This document shows positions 54,611 through 62,896 of a stretch of DNA of 64,000 nucleotides, piece after piece. The notes below the pieces were generated by a model. The model saw only the letters and a program-made list of their open reading frames with translations. It made no database searches and was not told the origin of the DNA. The DNA comes from Paracoccaceae bacterium (GTDB taxonomy: Bacteria; Pseudomonadota; Alphaproteobacteria; Rhodobacterales; Rhodobacteraceae). The position numbers and the translations under genes were made by a program. Location of the stretch: positions 171,044 to 235,043 of the forward strand of contig WGNF01000011.1 in assembly GCA_016124615.1 (NCBI GenBank). Reading direction: 5' to 3'. The stretch's first letter is position 1. Each line of letters begins with the position of its first letter.

Positions 54611-54985
54611 TCGATTTCGCTGCAAGAAAGCCCGTGATCTCGGAGCGAATGAATGGTCGCGAAAGTCTCTTCACGGGACTTCCGTTGCGCCAAGCGCACC
54701 CGCTGCAGGTGAAAATCCGTGCTGATATTGTCTGCATCGGACAGAAGGGCTCTGCCGGTCGCGCGGCCGGTCACGTTCATCTGCTCTTCGATGGCCATGC
54801 GTAGGTTTTGCACAAGATGAAACCGGGCTGCCACTTGCAAAGCGTCGCCGCGAGCGGGGAAGTCCAGAAGCCGTCGATGCCTCCACCCGTGGCATCGTCG
54901 CGAATGCACGCCGCAGTCCGGGCAGATGCCTTTGGTGCCAGCGTGCCCGAAACAACCCACGCGTCTGACTCAGTTCGGCCAAAAC
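54611..54985 (-). pseudogene. ISL3-family transposase remnant
   Basis: The frame reads CPDCGVHSRRCHGWRHRRLL (the N-terminal zinc-finger of ISL3 transposases), then jumps after GDALQV to ARFHLVQNLRMAIEEQMNV and ATGRALLSDADNISTDFHL, which lie far apart in complete transposases. The DDE core between them is deleted. The remnant runs into aspartase sequence at CSEI. No terminal repeats were found. Confidence 0.8.
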
Positions 54986-55097
54986 GTTGGACAGTCACTT
55001 TGCTGCCGGGGCCCAGCGTTTCTTGTACACCACAACTGTCCCTCCTGATCTGTCGGCTCTCAGGATAGTTGCGCCACGCGGATTGAGGCAGAACCGT

Positions 55098-55424
55098 TCA
55101 GGGTGCCGCTGGGTTTCGAACGAAGGCCGCCGAGCCGGGGCGGCAGGCGCTTTCGGTGATCTCCTCCCAGCTCTTCCCCGTCGCGCGAAGCATCTCGACC
55201 GTGGGGCCGAGTTCGTCACCGTAGACGGCGCGCGTTCGGTCGCGGATTCGGCTGCGGAAGGGCTCCGGGGTGCGCGCCTTGAAGGCGGCGGCCAGCCGTC
55301 GGCGCTCAGCGTGCACCGCACGGGCGACGGCCTCGGGCCCGTGGTTGGCGGCCCTGAGGTCGGCTGCCATGTCGCGAAGCGCACGCACCGCCCGCTCGTA
55401 GTCGGCTCGCAACCCGCCACTCAT
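55098..55424 (-). CDS. Hypothetical protein
   Basis: This 108-residue protein is rich in arginine and alanine, largely helical (ADYERAVRALRDMAADLRAANHG...) and ends with YGDELGPTVEMLRATGKSWEEITESACRPG, which looks conserved rather than random. I cannot assign a family. The ATG at 55424 overlaps the stop of a short upstream frame (ATGA), so the two may form an operon. It lies in a scarred area between IS remnants and the liv operon, and may be horizontally acquired. Confidence 0.5.
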   Translation of the reverse strand: MSGGLRADYERAVRALRDMAADLRAANHGPEAVARAVHAERRRLAAAFKARTPEPFRSRIRDRTRAVYGDELGPTVEMLRATGKSWEEITESACRPGSAAFVRNPAAP

Positions 55425-55600
55425 CGCTCGTGATACTCCGATCGCTCGACGCTCATCGCCAGCACCCGGCTCATCGAGGTCAAGTCGCGGCCGGACTCCG
55501 CCGCCCAGGTATTGAACGCCCCCCGCGAGGTCATCGAGCGGCGAAGGTGGTAAGGCCGGGGCAGGATGCGGTCACCGCTCAAGTCACGGCCGCCGGACAT
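55421..55600 (-). CDS. Small hypothetical protein or C-terminal gene fragment
   Basis: This 59-residue frame (MSGGRDLSGDRILPRPYHL...) overlaps the next frame by 4 bp. It has no visible ribosome site, and its frame stays open upstream to the end of livF, so it may be the end of a truncated gene. The pattern HLRRS...SGRDL...SEYHE loosely recalls the C-terminus of tyrosine recombinases, but the match is weak. Confidence 0.35.
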   Translation of the reverse strand: MSGGRDLSGDRILPRPYHLRRSMTSRGAFNTWAAESGRDLTSMSRVLAMSVERSEYHER

Positions 55601-55623
55601 TCTGACGGCGGGGCGATCCGCAA

Positions 55624-56346
55624 TCAGCCTTCGTCCCCGATCTGGCCGCCAAGGAAAAGCCGACCGACGCGCGGATCGGCCAGCAGCGTGGCGGCGCGGT
55701 CGTGCATGCGGGTCTGGCCCAGTTCCAGCACAAGCCCGTAATCCGACATCGCCAGCGCCGCCTTTGCGTTCTGCTCTACCATCAGGATCGTCACCCCCTG
55801 ATCGCGCAGGCTTTGCAGGGTGCGGAACACTTCTTGCACAAGGTTGGGCGACAGCCCGATCGAAGGCTCGTCGATCAGGATCAGCTTGGGATCAAGCAGC
55901 AGCGCGCGCGCCACTTCCAGTTGCTTCTGCTGTCCGCCCGACAGTTCGATCGCCTTGCGGTCGCGGAAGGTGCGAAGGATCGGGAATTGCTCCATCACCG
56001 TCTCGATCCGCCGCCGGACCTGCGCCTGATCGGGCGCGGTGATCCCGCCAAGTTCGAGGTTGTGATAGACCGAAAGCTGCGGCACCACATTGCGGCCCTG
56101 CGGCACATAGGTCACCCCGTGGCCGATCATCTGGCGCGGGCTTTCGCGGGTGATGTCCGTGCCATCGAGCAGGATCTGCCCGGAGTGGATGTTCAACAGG
56201 CCGAAGATTGCCTTGAACACGGTGGATTTGCCCGCCCCGTTCGGCCCGATCACCGTGGTGATCGAGGCGCGCGGGATCGTGAAGCTTACCCCGTTCAGGA
56301 TGGTGATCTTGCCATAGCCGCCGTGGATATCCTTCAGTTCCAGCAT
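55624..56346 (-). CDS. livF: Branched-chain amino acid-type ABC transporter ATPase LivF
   Basis: The 240-residue ATPase has Walker A GPNGAGKST, signature LSGGQQKQLEVARAL, Walker B LILIDEPSIGLSP and the short LivF-type C-terminus. It pairs with LivG. The ATG at 56346 gives the usual start MLELKDIHGGYG. It is last of the five-gene transporter operon, 5 bases after livG. Confidence 0.9.
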   Translation of the reverse strand: MLELKDIHGGYGKITILNGVSFTIPRASITTVIGPNGAGKSTVFKAIFGLLNIHSGQILLDGTDITRESPRQMIGHGVTYVPQGRNVVPQLSVYHNLELGGITAPDQAQVRRRIETVMEQFPILRTFRDRKAIELSGGQQKQLEVARALLLDPKLILIDEPSIGLSPNLVQEVFRTLQSLRDQGVTILMVEQNAKAALAMSDYGLVLELGQTRMHDRAATLLADPRVGRLFLGGQIGDEG

Positions 56347-56351
56347 CGCCC

Positions 56352-57098
56352 TCAGCCCCCCAGATAGGCGTCGATGACCATCTGGTTCGACCGGACCTCC
56401 TCCGGTGCCCCCTCGGCGATGATCCGGCCCTCGGCCAGCACGATGATCCGGGTGCAAAGCGACATGACGAATTCCATGTTGTGCTCGATCACCACGAAAC
56501 TGGTGCCGTGGTCGCGGTTATAGGCGATCAGCCGGTCCTTGAGCGCGCCCAGCATCGTCAGGTTCACGCCGCCCGCCGGCTCGTCAAGCAGCACCAGCGT
56601 CGGCCCGGCCATGAAGGCCATCGCCGCATCGACCAATTTCTGTTGGCCATAGCTGAGAGCGCCCGCCAAAGTGTCGCGCAGATGGCCAAGGCGGAAGAAC
56701 TCGATCATCTTCTCTGCCTCGCCCGTCAGCCCCGCATCGCGTGGCCCGAAGAGGCGCGAGAGCATCGAGCCTTTGTGCTCCTGCCCGGCCAGCAGGATAT
56801 TGTCGAGCACGCTCATCCCGGGAAACACCGAAAGCTGCTGAAAGGTGCGGCCCACCCCCATCTTGTTCAGATCGCAGGCGCGCTGCCCGCCGACCTTGCG
56901 GCCATTCACCAGAACCTCGCCCGAATCCGGGCGGTATTGACCCAGCACGCAGTTGAAGAGCGTGGATTTGCCGGACCCGTTGGGGCCGATCAGGCCCAGC
57001 ACCTCGCCCGGGGCCACGTCAAAGCTGACGCCTTGCACGGCCTTGATGCCGCCAAAGCTTTTGGTGATGTTGCGCACCGAAAGAACAGGCCGGCTCAT
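56352..57098 (-). CDS. livG: Branched-chain amino acid-type ABC transporter ATPase LivG
   Basis: This 248-residue ATPase has Walker A GPNGSGKST, signature ALSYGQQKLVDAAMAF, Walker B LVLLDEPAGGVN and the LivG-type C-terminal extension ending VIDAYLGG. It overlaps livM by 4 bases (ATGA). Although the family is named for branched-chain amino acids, many members move aromatic acids, urea or other compounds. Confidence 0.9.
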   Translation of the reverse strand: MSRPVLSVRNITKSFGGIKAVQGVSFDVAPGEVLGLIGPNGSGKSTLFNCVLGQYRPDSGEVLVNGRKVGGQRACDLNKMGVGRTFQQLSVFPGMSVLDNILLAGQEHKGSMLSRLFGPRDAGLTGEAEKMIEFFRLGHLRDTLAGALSYGQQKLVDAAMAFMAGPTLVLLDEPAGGVNLTMLGALKDRLIAYNRDHGTSFVVIEHNMEFVMSLCTRIIVLAEGRIIAEGAPEEVRSNQMVIDAYLGG

Positions 57099-58075
57099 AG
57101 CTGCGCGCCTCCGGCCATGTCGGCGCGCACCTGACGCGCCGGTCGGGTCAGCCGATGCCACAGGCGTTCGCCAAGGCCCATCAGGCCGCGCGGCGAAAAC
57201 ACCATCAGCACGATCACGGCTGTGGCATAGATCATCAGGTAATAGCCTTCGGTAAAGCGCAGCACCTCTGGCAGCAGGATCACGATCGCCGCGCCCAGCA
57301 TCGGGCCATAGAAATAGCCCGCACCGCCCACCACGACCATCAAGAGGATCTTGAGCGAGATCCCCAGCGCGAAGCTGCCCGGATCGATGTATTGCACCAG
57401 CGGCGACACCAAGGCCCCGGCCAGCCCGCCATAGGCAGAGCCGATGGCGAAGGCCAGCAGGGTAAGGCGGGTCGTGTCCACCCCAAGGCTTTCGGCGCGA
57501 ACCGGATTCTCGCGCAGGCCCTTGAAGGCACGGCCCCAGGGCGAATGCACGATCCACCACATCAGCGCGGCGGCCACCACGAACACCCCAAGGGTGAAGT
57601 AATAGAACGGCAGGTTCTTCATCGTCGAGGCGAAGATCAGGTTGGGGCGCGGCATCCCCGACAGGCCGTAATTGCCGCCCGTCAGCCAATCCTCGTTGCG
57701 CGCGACAAGGAAGAAAAGCGTGTTGAAGGCAAGCGTGACGAAGGCAAGGAAATGCCCCTTGACCCGCAGCGCGGGGAACCCCAGCGCAAGGCCCACGACA
57801 AAGGTCGCGGCCACGGCGGCCAGCATGCCCACGATCCAGGGCAGGCCCGCAAGCGTGAGAAGCGCGGTGATATAGGCCCCGATCCCCATGAACGAGGCCT
57901 GCGCCAGCGAGATCTGCCCCGAATAGCCCAGCGTCAGGTTCAGCCCCATCGCGGCGATCGAATAGGTCAGCCACGAAGTGAAGATGAAGATGATGTAATT
58001 GCCTTCGCCGCGCGGGGCGAGGATCAGGGCGGCCAGACCAAGAAGGACGAGCGCGGGATATCGGAAGCGGGCCAT
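57095..58075 (-). CDS. livM: Branched-chain amino acid-type ABC transporter permease LivM
   Basis: The 326-residue permease has about nine helices and the LivM signature LTLGYSGQISLAQASFMGIGAY, with a GRAFKGLRENPVRAESLGVD loop. It overlaps livH and livG by 4 bases each. It forms the channel with LivH. Confidence 0.9.
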   Translation of the reverse strand: MARFRYPALVLLGLAALILAPRGEGNYIIFIFTSWLTYSIAAMGLNLTLGYSGQISLAQASFMGIGAYITALLTLAGLPWIVGMLAAVAATFVVGLALGFPALRVKGHFLAFVTLAFNTLFFLVARNEDWLTGGNYGLSGMPRPNLIFASTMKNLPFYYFTLGVFVVAAALMWWIVHSPWGRAFKGLRENPVRAESLGVDTTRLTLLAFAIGSAYGGLAGALVSPLVQYIDPGSFALGISLKILLMVVVGGAGYFYGPMLGAAIVILLPEVLRFTEGYYLMIYATAVIVLMVFSPRGLMGLGERLWHRLTRPARQVRADMAGGAQL

Positions 58076-58953
58076 CACACGTTCCTCCCCTCCGAGGTGC
58101 CCAGCAGGCCCTCGGGCTTCCAGAGGATGACCGCGATCAGAAGGATCAGCGGAATGGCCGCGCGGTATTCGGCGGTGATATAGGTGGCAGTCAGATTGTC
58201 TAGCACGCCGATCAGCAAGCCCCCCGCGATCGCACCGCGGATCTGGTTGAAGCCGCCGATGATCGCCGCGATGAAGGCGATCAGGCCAAGGTTTTCGCCG
58301 TTCGAGAATTTGGCCAGATAGATCGGAGAAATCAGGAAAGAGGCGAGCGCTGCCAGTGCCGCGTTGATCAGAAAGGCATAAAGCACCATCCGCCTGGTGT
58401 TCACGCCCAGAATCTCGGCCACCGCCGGGCTTTGCGCGGTTGCCTGCATGCAGCGCCCGGTGCGGGTGCGGTTCAAAAACAGCGTCAGCCCCACCACGAT
58501 GGCAAGCGACACCAGAAGGTTCATCACATCCTGCACCGAGATCACCGCCCCGCCGAGAGTCATCGTCGCCTGCGGAAAAAGGCCGGGATAGGGCTGCGCC
58601 TCGGCGCCATAGAATTGCTTGGTGCCCTCTTTCAGCAGGATCGACAGCGCCATCGTCGCGATGATCAGCGGCAGCCCGCCATTCGGCAGCATCGGCTCGA
58701 CGATCAGCACCTTGAACAGCAGGCCCAGCACGATCATCGACAGGATCAGCCCAAAGATCAGCGCCAGCCACAGCGGCATCCCCAGCCAGTGAACCCCGAT
58801 CAGCACGAAAAACGCGGGCAGCATCACGAATTCGCCCTGCGCGAAATTCACTGTCTGCGCGGCCTGCCAGACCAGCGTGAAGCCGATCGCCGCCAGCGCA
58901 TAGATCGAGCCGGTCGACAGCCCCGACAAAAGGACCTGCAGAAATTGCGCCAT
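58075..58953 (-). CDS. livH: Branched-chain amino acid-type ABC transporter permease LivH
   Basis: This 292-residue permease has the LivH start SGLSTGSIYALAAIGFTLVW and QTVNFAQGEFVML, and a TRTGRCMQATAQSPAVAEILGV loop. It is separated from the binding-protein gene by 55 bases that hold a strong stem-loop. Its stop overlaps the livM start. Confidence 0.9.
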   Translation of the reverse strand: MAQFLQVLLSGLSTGSIYALAAIGFTLVWQAAQTVNFAQGEFVMLPAFFVLIGVHWLGMPLWLALIFGLILSMIVLGLLFKVLIVEPMLPNGGLPLIIATMALSILLKEGTKQFYGAEAQPYPGLFPQATMTLGGAVISVQDVMNLLVSLAIVVGLTLFLNRTRTGRCMQATAQSPAVAEILGVNTRRMVLYAFLINAALAALASFLISPIYLAKFSNGENLGLIAFIAAIIGGFNQIRGAIAGGLLIGVLDNLTATYITAEYRAAIPLILLIAVILWKPEGLLGTSEGRNV

Positions 58954-58973
58954 AACGGTACCTCCCGGGGCAA

Positions 58974-59000
58974 GGCGGCGCCCGTGGCCCGGGCGCCGCC
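58974..59000 (-). terminator. Intercistronic stem-loop after the Liv-type binding-protein gene
   Basis: A perfect 10-bp stem (58974-58983 with 58991-59000, all G and C) with a 7-base loop begins 8 bases after the binding-protein stop. There is no T-run. It likely protects the binding-protein message or partly terminates transcription before livH. Confidence 0.65.
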
Positions 59001-59008
59001 GCTTGCGA

Positions 59009-60148
59009 TCAGTTCGCCGGCACCGTGCCGATCACGACCTGCTTGCCGTCCTTCACCTCGGTCATGAAGCTTTCGCGGCTGAGTTCGCCGGTCTTGTCCC
59101 ACGAGGTGGTCAGCAGCATGCCAGGATATTTTGCGGCGTCGAGCGTCAGCCCATGCAGCTTGTCGGCCAGCGCCTGCGGGTCGATCTTGCCAATCATCTC
59201 GGTTGCATATTTGACGGCATAGACGCCGATATAGCCCTTGATCCCGTTGTGATCGGTGTCGCGGTTGTAGCGATCATGGAACTTCTTCACGAAGTCCTGG
59301 ATCGGGGCGAGCGGGGCCGAAGTAGCAAGGCCCACATGCGCATAGGCACCCTCGGCCGCGCCCTCGGCAAGGTCGATCACCTTCTGCCCGGTCAGCGTCA
59401 CCTCGCCCACCAGCGGCACCGTCAGGCCCTGTTTCTTGGCTTCCTTCAGGAACCGCGCCGCCTCTTCCTCGTTCAGATAGACGAACACCGCCTGCGCGCC
59501 CGCGGCCTTGATCTTGGACACATCGGCCGAGAAATCGGCCTGTCCCTGCTCGCTCGGCACATCGGCCACCACGGCAATGCCCGCGTCCTTCATCTGGCTG
59601 ACGAAGACATCATGCCCGCCCTTGCCAAAGTCGTTGTTGACCCAGGCCACGGCCACCTTGCTGGCCTTCAGCGTGTCCTTGAAATAGGGCGTCAGCGCTG
59701 GCACGCCCTTGGCCGCGCTCGACGAGGTGCGGAAAACATAGGGGTTGCCCTTTTCCGTGATGTTCGGCGCCTCGGCCCCGGTGAATTGCGGAATGCCCGC
59801 CTGCTGCGCCACTATCATGTTCACGATGGTCGAGCCCGAGAACACCGTGCCCATGATCGCATAGGCGCCGTCGTCGATCGCCTTTTGGACCAGCGCGCGG
59901 CTGGTCTGCGGATCGGACTGGGTGTCCATGTCCGTCATCACGATCTTCTTGCCGAGAATCCCGCCCGCCGCGTTGATCTCGTCGATGGCGATATGCGCGC
60001 CATCGCGGAAATTGGTTCCCGACACCGCGCCAGCGCCCGAAAGCTCGCACACGCAGGGCAGTTTCACCACGTCATCGGCGCGGGCGCCGACGGCGAACAT
60101 GGCCACGGCCGCAACGGCCACCGATGCAGCGAAAGGCTTGAATTTCAT
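59009..60148 (-). CDS. Liv-type ABC transporter substrate-binding protein
   Basis: The 379-residue protein has a signal peptide (MKFKPFAASVAVAAVAMFAV, cleavage probably after ARA) and a type I periplasmic-binding fold: CELSGAGAVSGTNFRDGAHIAIDEIN, DTQSDPQTSRALVQKAI and MGTVFSGSTIVNMIVAQQAG. The ATG at 60148 follows AGGAGGAAAC. The ligand is not evident; the shikimate dehydrogenase-like and amidohydrolase genes upstream suggest a cyclic acid rather than a branched-chain amino acid. It is followed by livHMGF. Confidence 0.87.
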   Translation of the reverse strand: MKFKPFAASVAVAAVAMFAVGARADDVVKLPCVCELSGAGAVSGTNFRDGAHIAIDEINAAGGILGKKIVMTDMDTQSDPQTSRALVQKAIDDGAYAIMGTVFSGSTIVNMIVAQQAGIPQFTGAEAPNITEKGNPYVFRTSSSAAKGVPALTPYFKDTLKASKVAVAWVNNDFGKGGHDVFVSQMKDAGIAVVADVPSEQGQADFSADVSKIKAAGAQAVFVYLNEEEAARFLKEAKKQGLTVPLVGEVTLTGQKVIDLAEGAAEGAYAHVGLATSAPLAPIQDFVKKFHDRYNRDTDHNGIKGYIGVYAVKYATEMIGKIDPQALADKLHGLTLDAAKYPGMLLTTSWDKTGELSRESFMTEVKDGKQVVIGTVPAN

Positions 60149-60261
60149 CACGTTTCCTCCTCCTAGATCTGTGGCTTTTCGCCACGGTTCGTACGGTTTG
60201 CCCATTCGGGCAATACCGCTTTCCCGTCTCGGACCTTGCAAGGCCGTGCGGCGGGCAAGTC

Positions 60262-61104
60262 TCAGGCTCCCGGGGTCTTCGCCCGAATGTCGTTTTCCAG
60301 CAGCGCCCGCAGGTCAGGCGTTACATCAGGGCGTTGGCCGAACCAGTGGTCGAACCCGACCACGCCTTGATGCAGCAGCATTCCAAGCCCATCCACCGTG
60401 CGCAGGCCGCGGGCGCGCGCCCGGGCCAAAAAGGCGGTTTCCAAAGGGACATAGACGATGTCATAGGCCACTGCGTCGGGTTTCATGGGGGCGAGATCCA
60501 GGTCAAGCGGCGGCTGGCCGATCATCCCAAGGCTGGTGGTGTTCACCACCACATCAGCCGTGACCAGCAGGTCCGGCACCGCGTCCAGCCCGTGCGCCGT
60601 CACCCCGGCACCAAAGTGGCGGGCGAGCGCCACAGCCTTGTCCAGCGTGCGGTTGCAAAGCGACACCGCGAACCCCCGGCTGAGCAGCCCGTAAATCGCC
60701 GCCCGCGACGCCCCACCTGCGCCCATGACCACCGCGTGCTTGCCGCCCGCATCCCATCCCGGCGCCGCGGCATCGATGTTGCCCAGAAAGCCCAAGGCAT
60801 CGGTATTCCCGCCGACCAACGCGGCACCGTCCCACCACAGGCAGTTGACGGCCCCCATCGCCTGCGCCGCGCCATCGGTGCGGTCGACAAAAGGGATCAC
60901 CGCCAGCTTGTGCGGGATCGTGACATTCGCGCCGATATAGGGCTCGGCCCGGAAGGCGCGAAAGAAATCGGCAAGATCCGCGGGGGCAATGTCGAGCTTG
61001 TCGTAGACGGCATCGACCCCGTGGCGGGCGATCCAGTAGTTCTGCATCATCGGCGAGCGCGAATGGGCGATCGGATGGCCGATGACGAAAACACGATGGG
61101 TCAT
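60262..61104 (-). CDS. aroE: Shikimate (or quinate/shikimate) 5-dehydrogenase
   Basis: The 280-residue protein has the shikimate-binding HPIAHSRSPMMQNYW, catalytic lysine in NVTIPHKLAV, the nucleotide loop VMGAGGASRAAIYGLL and a C-terminal GLGMLLHQGVVGFDHWFG. Its ATG overlaps the stop of the amidohydrolase gene (ATGA), and it lies 113 bases upstream of a Liv-type transporter. This setting fits a catabolic paralogue acting on shikimate, quinate or a similar acid better than the housekeeping aroE, which usually sits elsewhere. NADP preference cannot be settled by eye. Confidence 0.87.
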   Translation of the reverse strand: MTHRVFVIGHPIAHSRSPMMQNYWIARHGVDAVYDKLDIAPADLADFFRAFRAEPYIGANVTIPHKLAVIPFVDRTDGAAQAMGAVNCLWWDGAALVGGNTDALGFLGNIDAAAPGWDAGGKHAVVMGAGGASRAAIYGLLSRGFAVSLCNRTLDKAVALARHFGAGVTAHGLDAVPDLLVTADVVVNTTSLGMIGQPPLDLDLAPMKPDAVAYDIVYVPLETAFLARARARGLRTVDGLGMLLHQGVVGFDHWFGQRPDVTPDLRALLENDIRAKTPGA

Positions 61105-61979
61105 ATCGGATGTCCTTCTCCGCTCGAGGTCAGGCCCAAAAGGGCCGCCGGGCTGTGCCAAAGGACACGGGCGCGGTCAGCCGGAGCTGGAAAAAGTCGT
61201 TCCAGGAGTTTCAGCAGCAGGCCCACGTCCTGCCGGTCAGGTGCGCGCAAATAGGGCCAATCAGAGGCCCAAAGACAGCGATCGATCGAAAAGGCACCGA
61301 CAAGCGCCTCGATAGAAGGGTGACAATCGGCAAAGGGAAAGCGCCCGGCCGAAAACTTGGCATACCCCGAGAGCTTGACCCAGACTCGGCCGGTGTCTGC
61401 GCTGGTCAGAAGCTCGGCGAAGCCCGGCTGATCCCGGCCAAGCGAGGGCCTCGGGCAGCCGGTATGGTCGATCAGCACCGTCACCGGGATCTCGCGAATC
61501 CAGGGCAGGTATTGGCGAAACTGATCGCCGACCACCTGCAGGTTCAGCATCATCCCCAGATCGGCCAGCCGCGCAATCAGCGGGCGGCAGTCGCGGTAAT
61601 GGTCGTTGCCATACAGGGTCGGGTTGAACGCCACCCCGATCACGCCCTGCTCCCTCAATGCCTGCAGCTCTGCCGCGCCTGCATCCGGCGCCACGATCGC
61701 CATGCCGGAAAACCGCCCCGGATGGCGGGCGATGGCATCCAGCAGGCAGGCGTTGTCGGGGCCATAGCCGGAATTCGGTTGCACCAGCAGGGTGTGGCGG
61801 ATGTTGAAGGCATCCATCAGGTGAACAAGCTGATCGGCCGTGCCGATTTCCTGTCCGCGCGGATGATAGGCAATCCCCGCGCCATAGGGAAACCGGTCCG
61901 GATCAGTGACATGCGCATGGCAGTCGATCTTGGGCAGGTCAAAGACGCTCGCCCCACCCTCGCCCTCGCTGCCGTTCAT
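61101..61979 (-). CDS. Amidohydrolase-family lactonase/hydrolase (LigI-like)
   Basis: The 292-residue TIM-barrel hydrolase starts KIDCHAHVTDP (the HxH motif) and has VLIDHTGCPRP, VWVKLSGYAKFS and a C-terminal CLWASDWPYL with the conserved Asp. It resembles 2-pyrone-4,6-dicarboxylate lactonase and related hydrolases that open rings in aromatic-acid breakdown. It is first in an operon with the shikimate dehydrogenase-like gene and probably the Liv transporter. The true substrate is unknown. Confidence 0.82.
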   Translation of the reverse strand: MNGSEGEGGASVFDLPKIDCHAHVTDPDRFPYGAGIAYHPRGQEIGTADQLVHLMDAFNIRHTLLVQPNSGYGPDNACLLDAIARHPGRFSGMAIVAPDAGAAELQALREQGVIGVAFNPTLYGNDHYRDCRPLIARLADLGMMLNLQVVGDQFRQYLPWIREIPVTVLIDHTGCPRPSLGRDQPGFAELLTSADTGRVWVKLSGYAKFSAGRFPFADCHPSIEALVGAFSIDRCLWASDWPYLRAPDRQDVGLLLKLLERLFPAPADRARVLWHSPAALLGLTSSGEGHPI

Positions 61980-62305
61980 GCCGGGCGCCCGTCTGGGCCG
62001 GGCGTCACCCGAACCGTCCGCGCGCCCGTCCTATGTCGCGGCTTGCCGTACCTGTGCGGGTCGTCGACGATGGCGTCACCCATGTGTTTGCCCGCGGGCC
62101 GACGCGCGCGACTGCCGCGCCCCACCCCAAAGGGCAACCAACAAGACCCCATCTGGCAACTCCCCGTTTCGCATCCTCCGGCTCCCCCCGGACCATGCGC
62201 CACCGCAGCATCAGAGCTGAACATCACCACGTCAAATAAGATTTCGTCTGTCCGCATAAGTTCGGCTCAAGACTCCTCCGCGGCGCGTCTCGCCCTGCCC
62301 CGCAT
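61980..62305. other. Intergenic region between the amidohydrolase and scpB genes
   Basis: These 326 bases contain no credible gene. They include the amidohydrolase upstream region and, at 62250-62260, GTCCGCATAAG, which resembles in inverted orientation a motif at 63877-63886 on the other side of the scpB-DUF1403 pair. Confidence 0.45.
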
Positions 62306-62896
62306 TCACGGCCCGAGCCCCGCGTCCGCCAGTTGCTCGCGATCCGGCAGGTCGCGCAGGCTCTCCAGCCCGAAGGCGGCGAGGAACGCCTCGGTGGTGA
62401 CAAAGCTGTAGGGCGCGCCGCGGCGGGGCGCGCGGGGGCCGGGGGCGATCAGGCCCTGTTCGGAGAGCCGCCCGATCAGCTCGCGGCCGATCTCCCGGCC
62501 GAAGATCTCCTTCAGCCCGTCGCGGGTGATCGGCTGATGCCAGGCGATGGCGGCCAGCACCGCGAGGTCGAAGTCGGTCAGGGCGAGCGCCTGGTCGGCG
62601 ACATCGGCCGCCGCCCGGATCGCCGTGGCATAGGCCGGGCGGGTGCACAGCAGCCAGCCATCGGCCACTTTCGCCAGCGCGTAGGGCCGGCCCGCCAGTT
62701 CGGCGTCGAGGTCCGCGATCAGCAGGTCGACCGAGATATCCCCCACCACGCGGGCCAGGGCCTCGCGCGGCACCGGCGTGGCGGAGGCAAACAGCACCGC
62801 CTCGATCCGCCGCATCCATTCACGCCAGCGCAGCTCCGGCGGCAGGTCGTCGAGCGCGCGATCGAGCGGGGGGTCAGGGCGCTTTGCCACGCTCAC
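62306..62896 (-). CDS. scpB: ScpB-like segregation and condensation protein
   Basis: The 196-residue protein has the ScpB pattern of two winged-helix domains: RRIEAVLFASATPVPREALARVVG, then LAVLAAIAWHQPITRDGLKEIFG and GAPYSFVTTEAFLAAFGLESLRDLP at the C-terminus. ScpB works with ScpA and SMC in chromosome segregation. Here it is paired with a DUF1403 gene rather than scpA, the arrangement seen with extra copies on plasmids or mobile regions of Rhodobacterales. It is coupled by a 4-bp overlap to the upstream gene. Confidence 0.85.
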   Translation of the reverse strand: MSVAKRPDPPLDRALDDLPPELRWREWMRRIEAVLFASATPVPREALARVVGDISVDLLIADLDAELAGRPYALAKVADGWLLCTRPAYATAIRAAADVADQALALTDFDLAVLAAIAWHQPITRDGLKEIFGREIGRELIGRLSEQGLIAPGPRAPRRGAPYSFVTTEAFLAAFGLESLRDLPDREQLADAGLGP

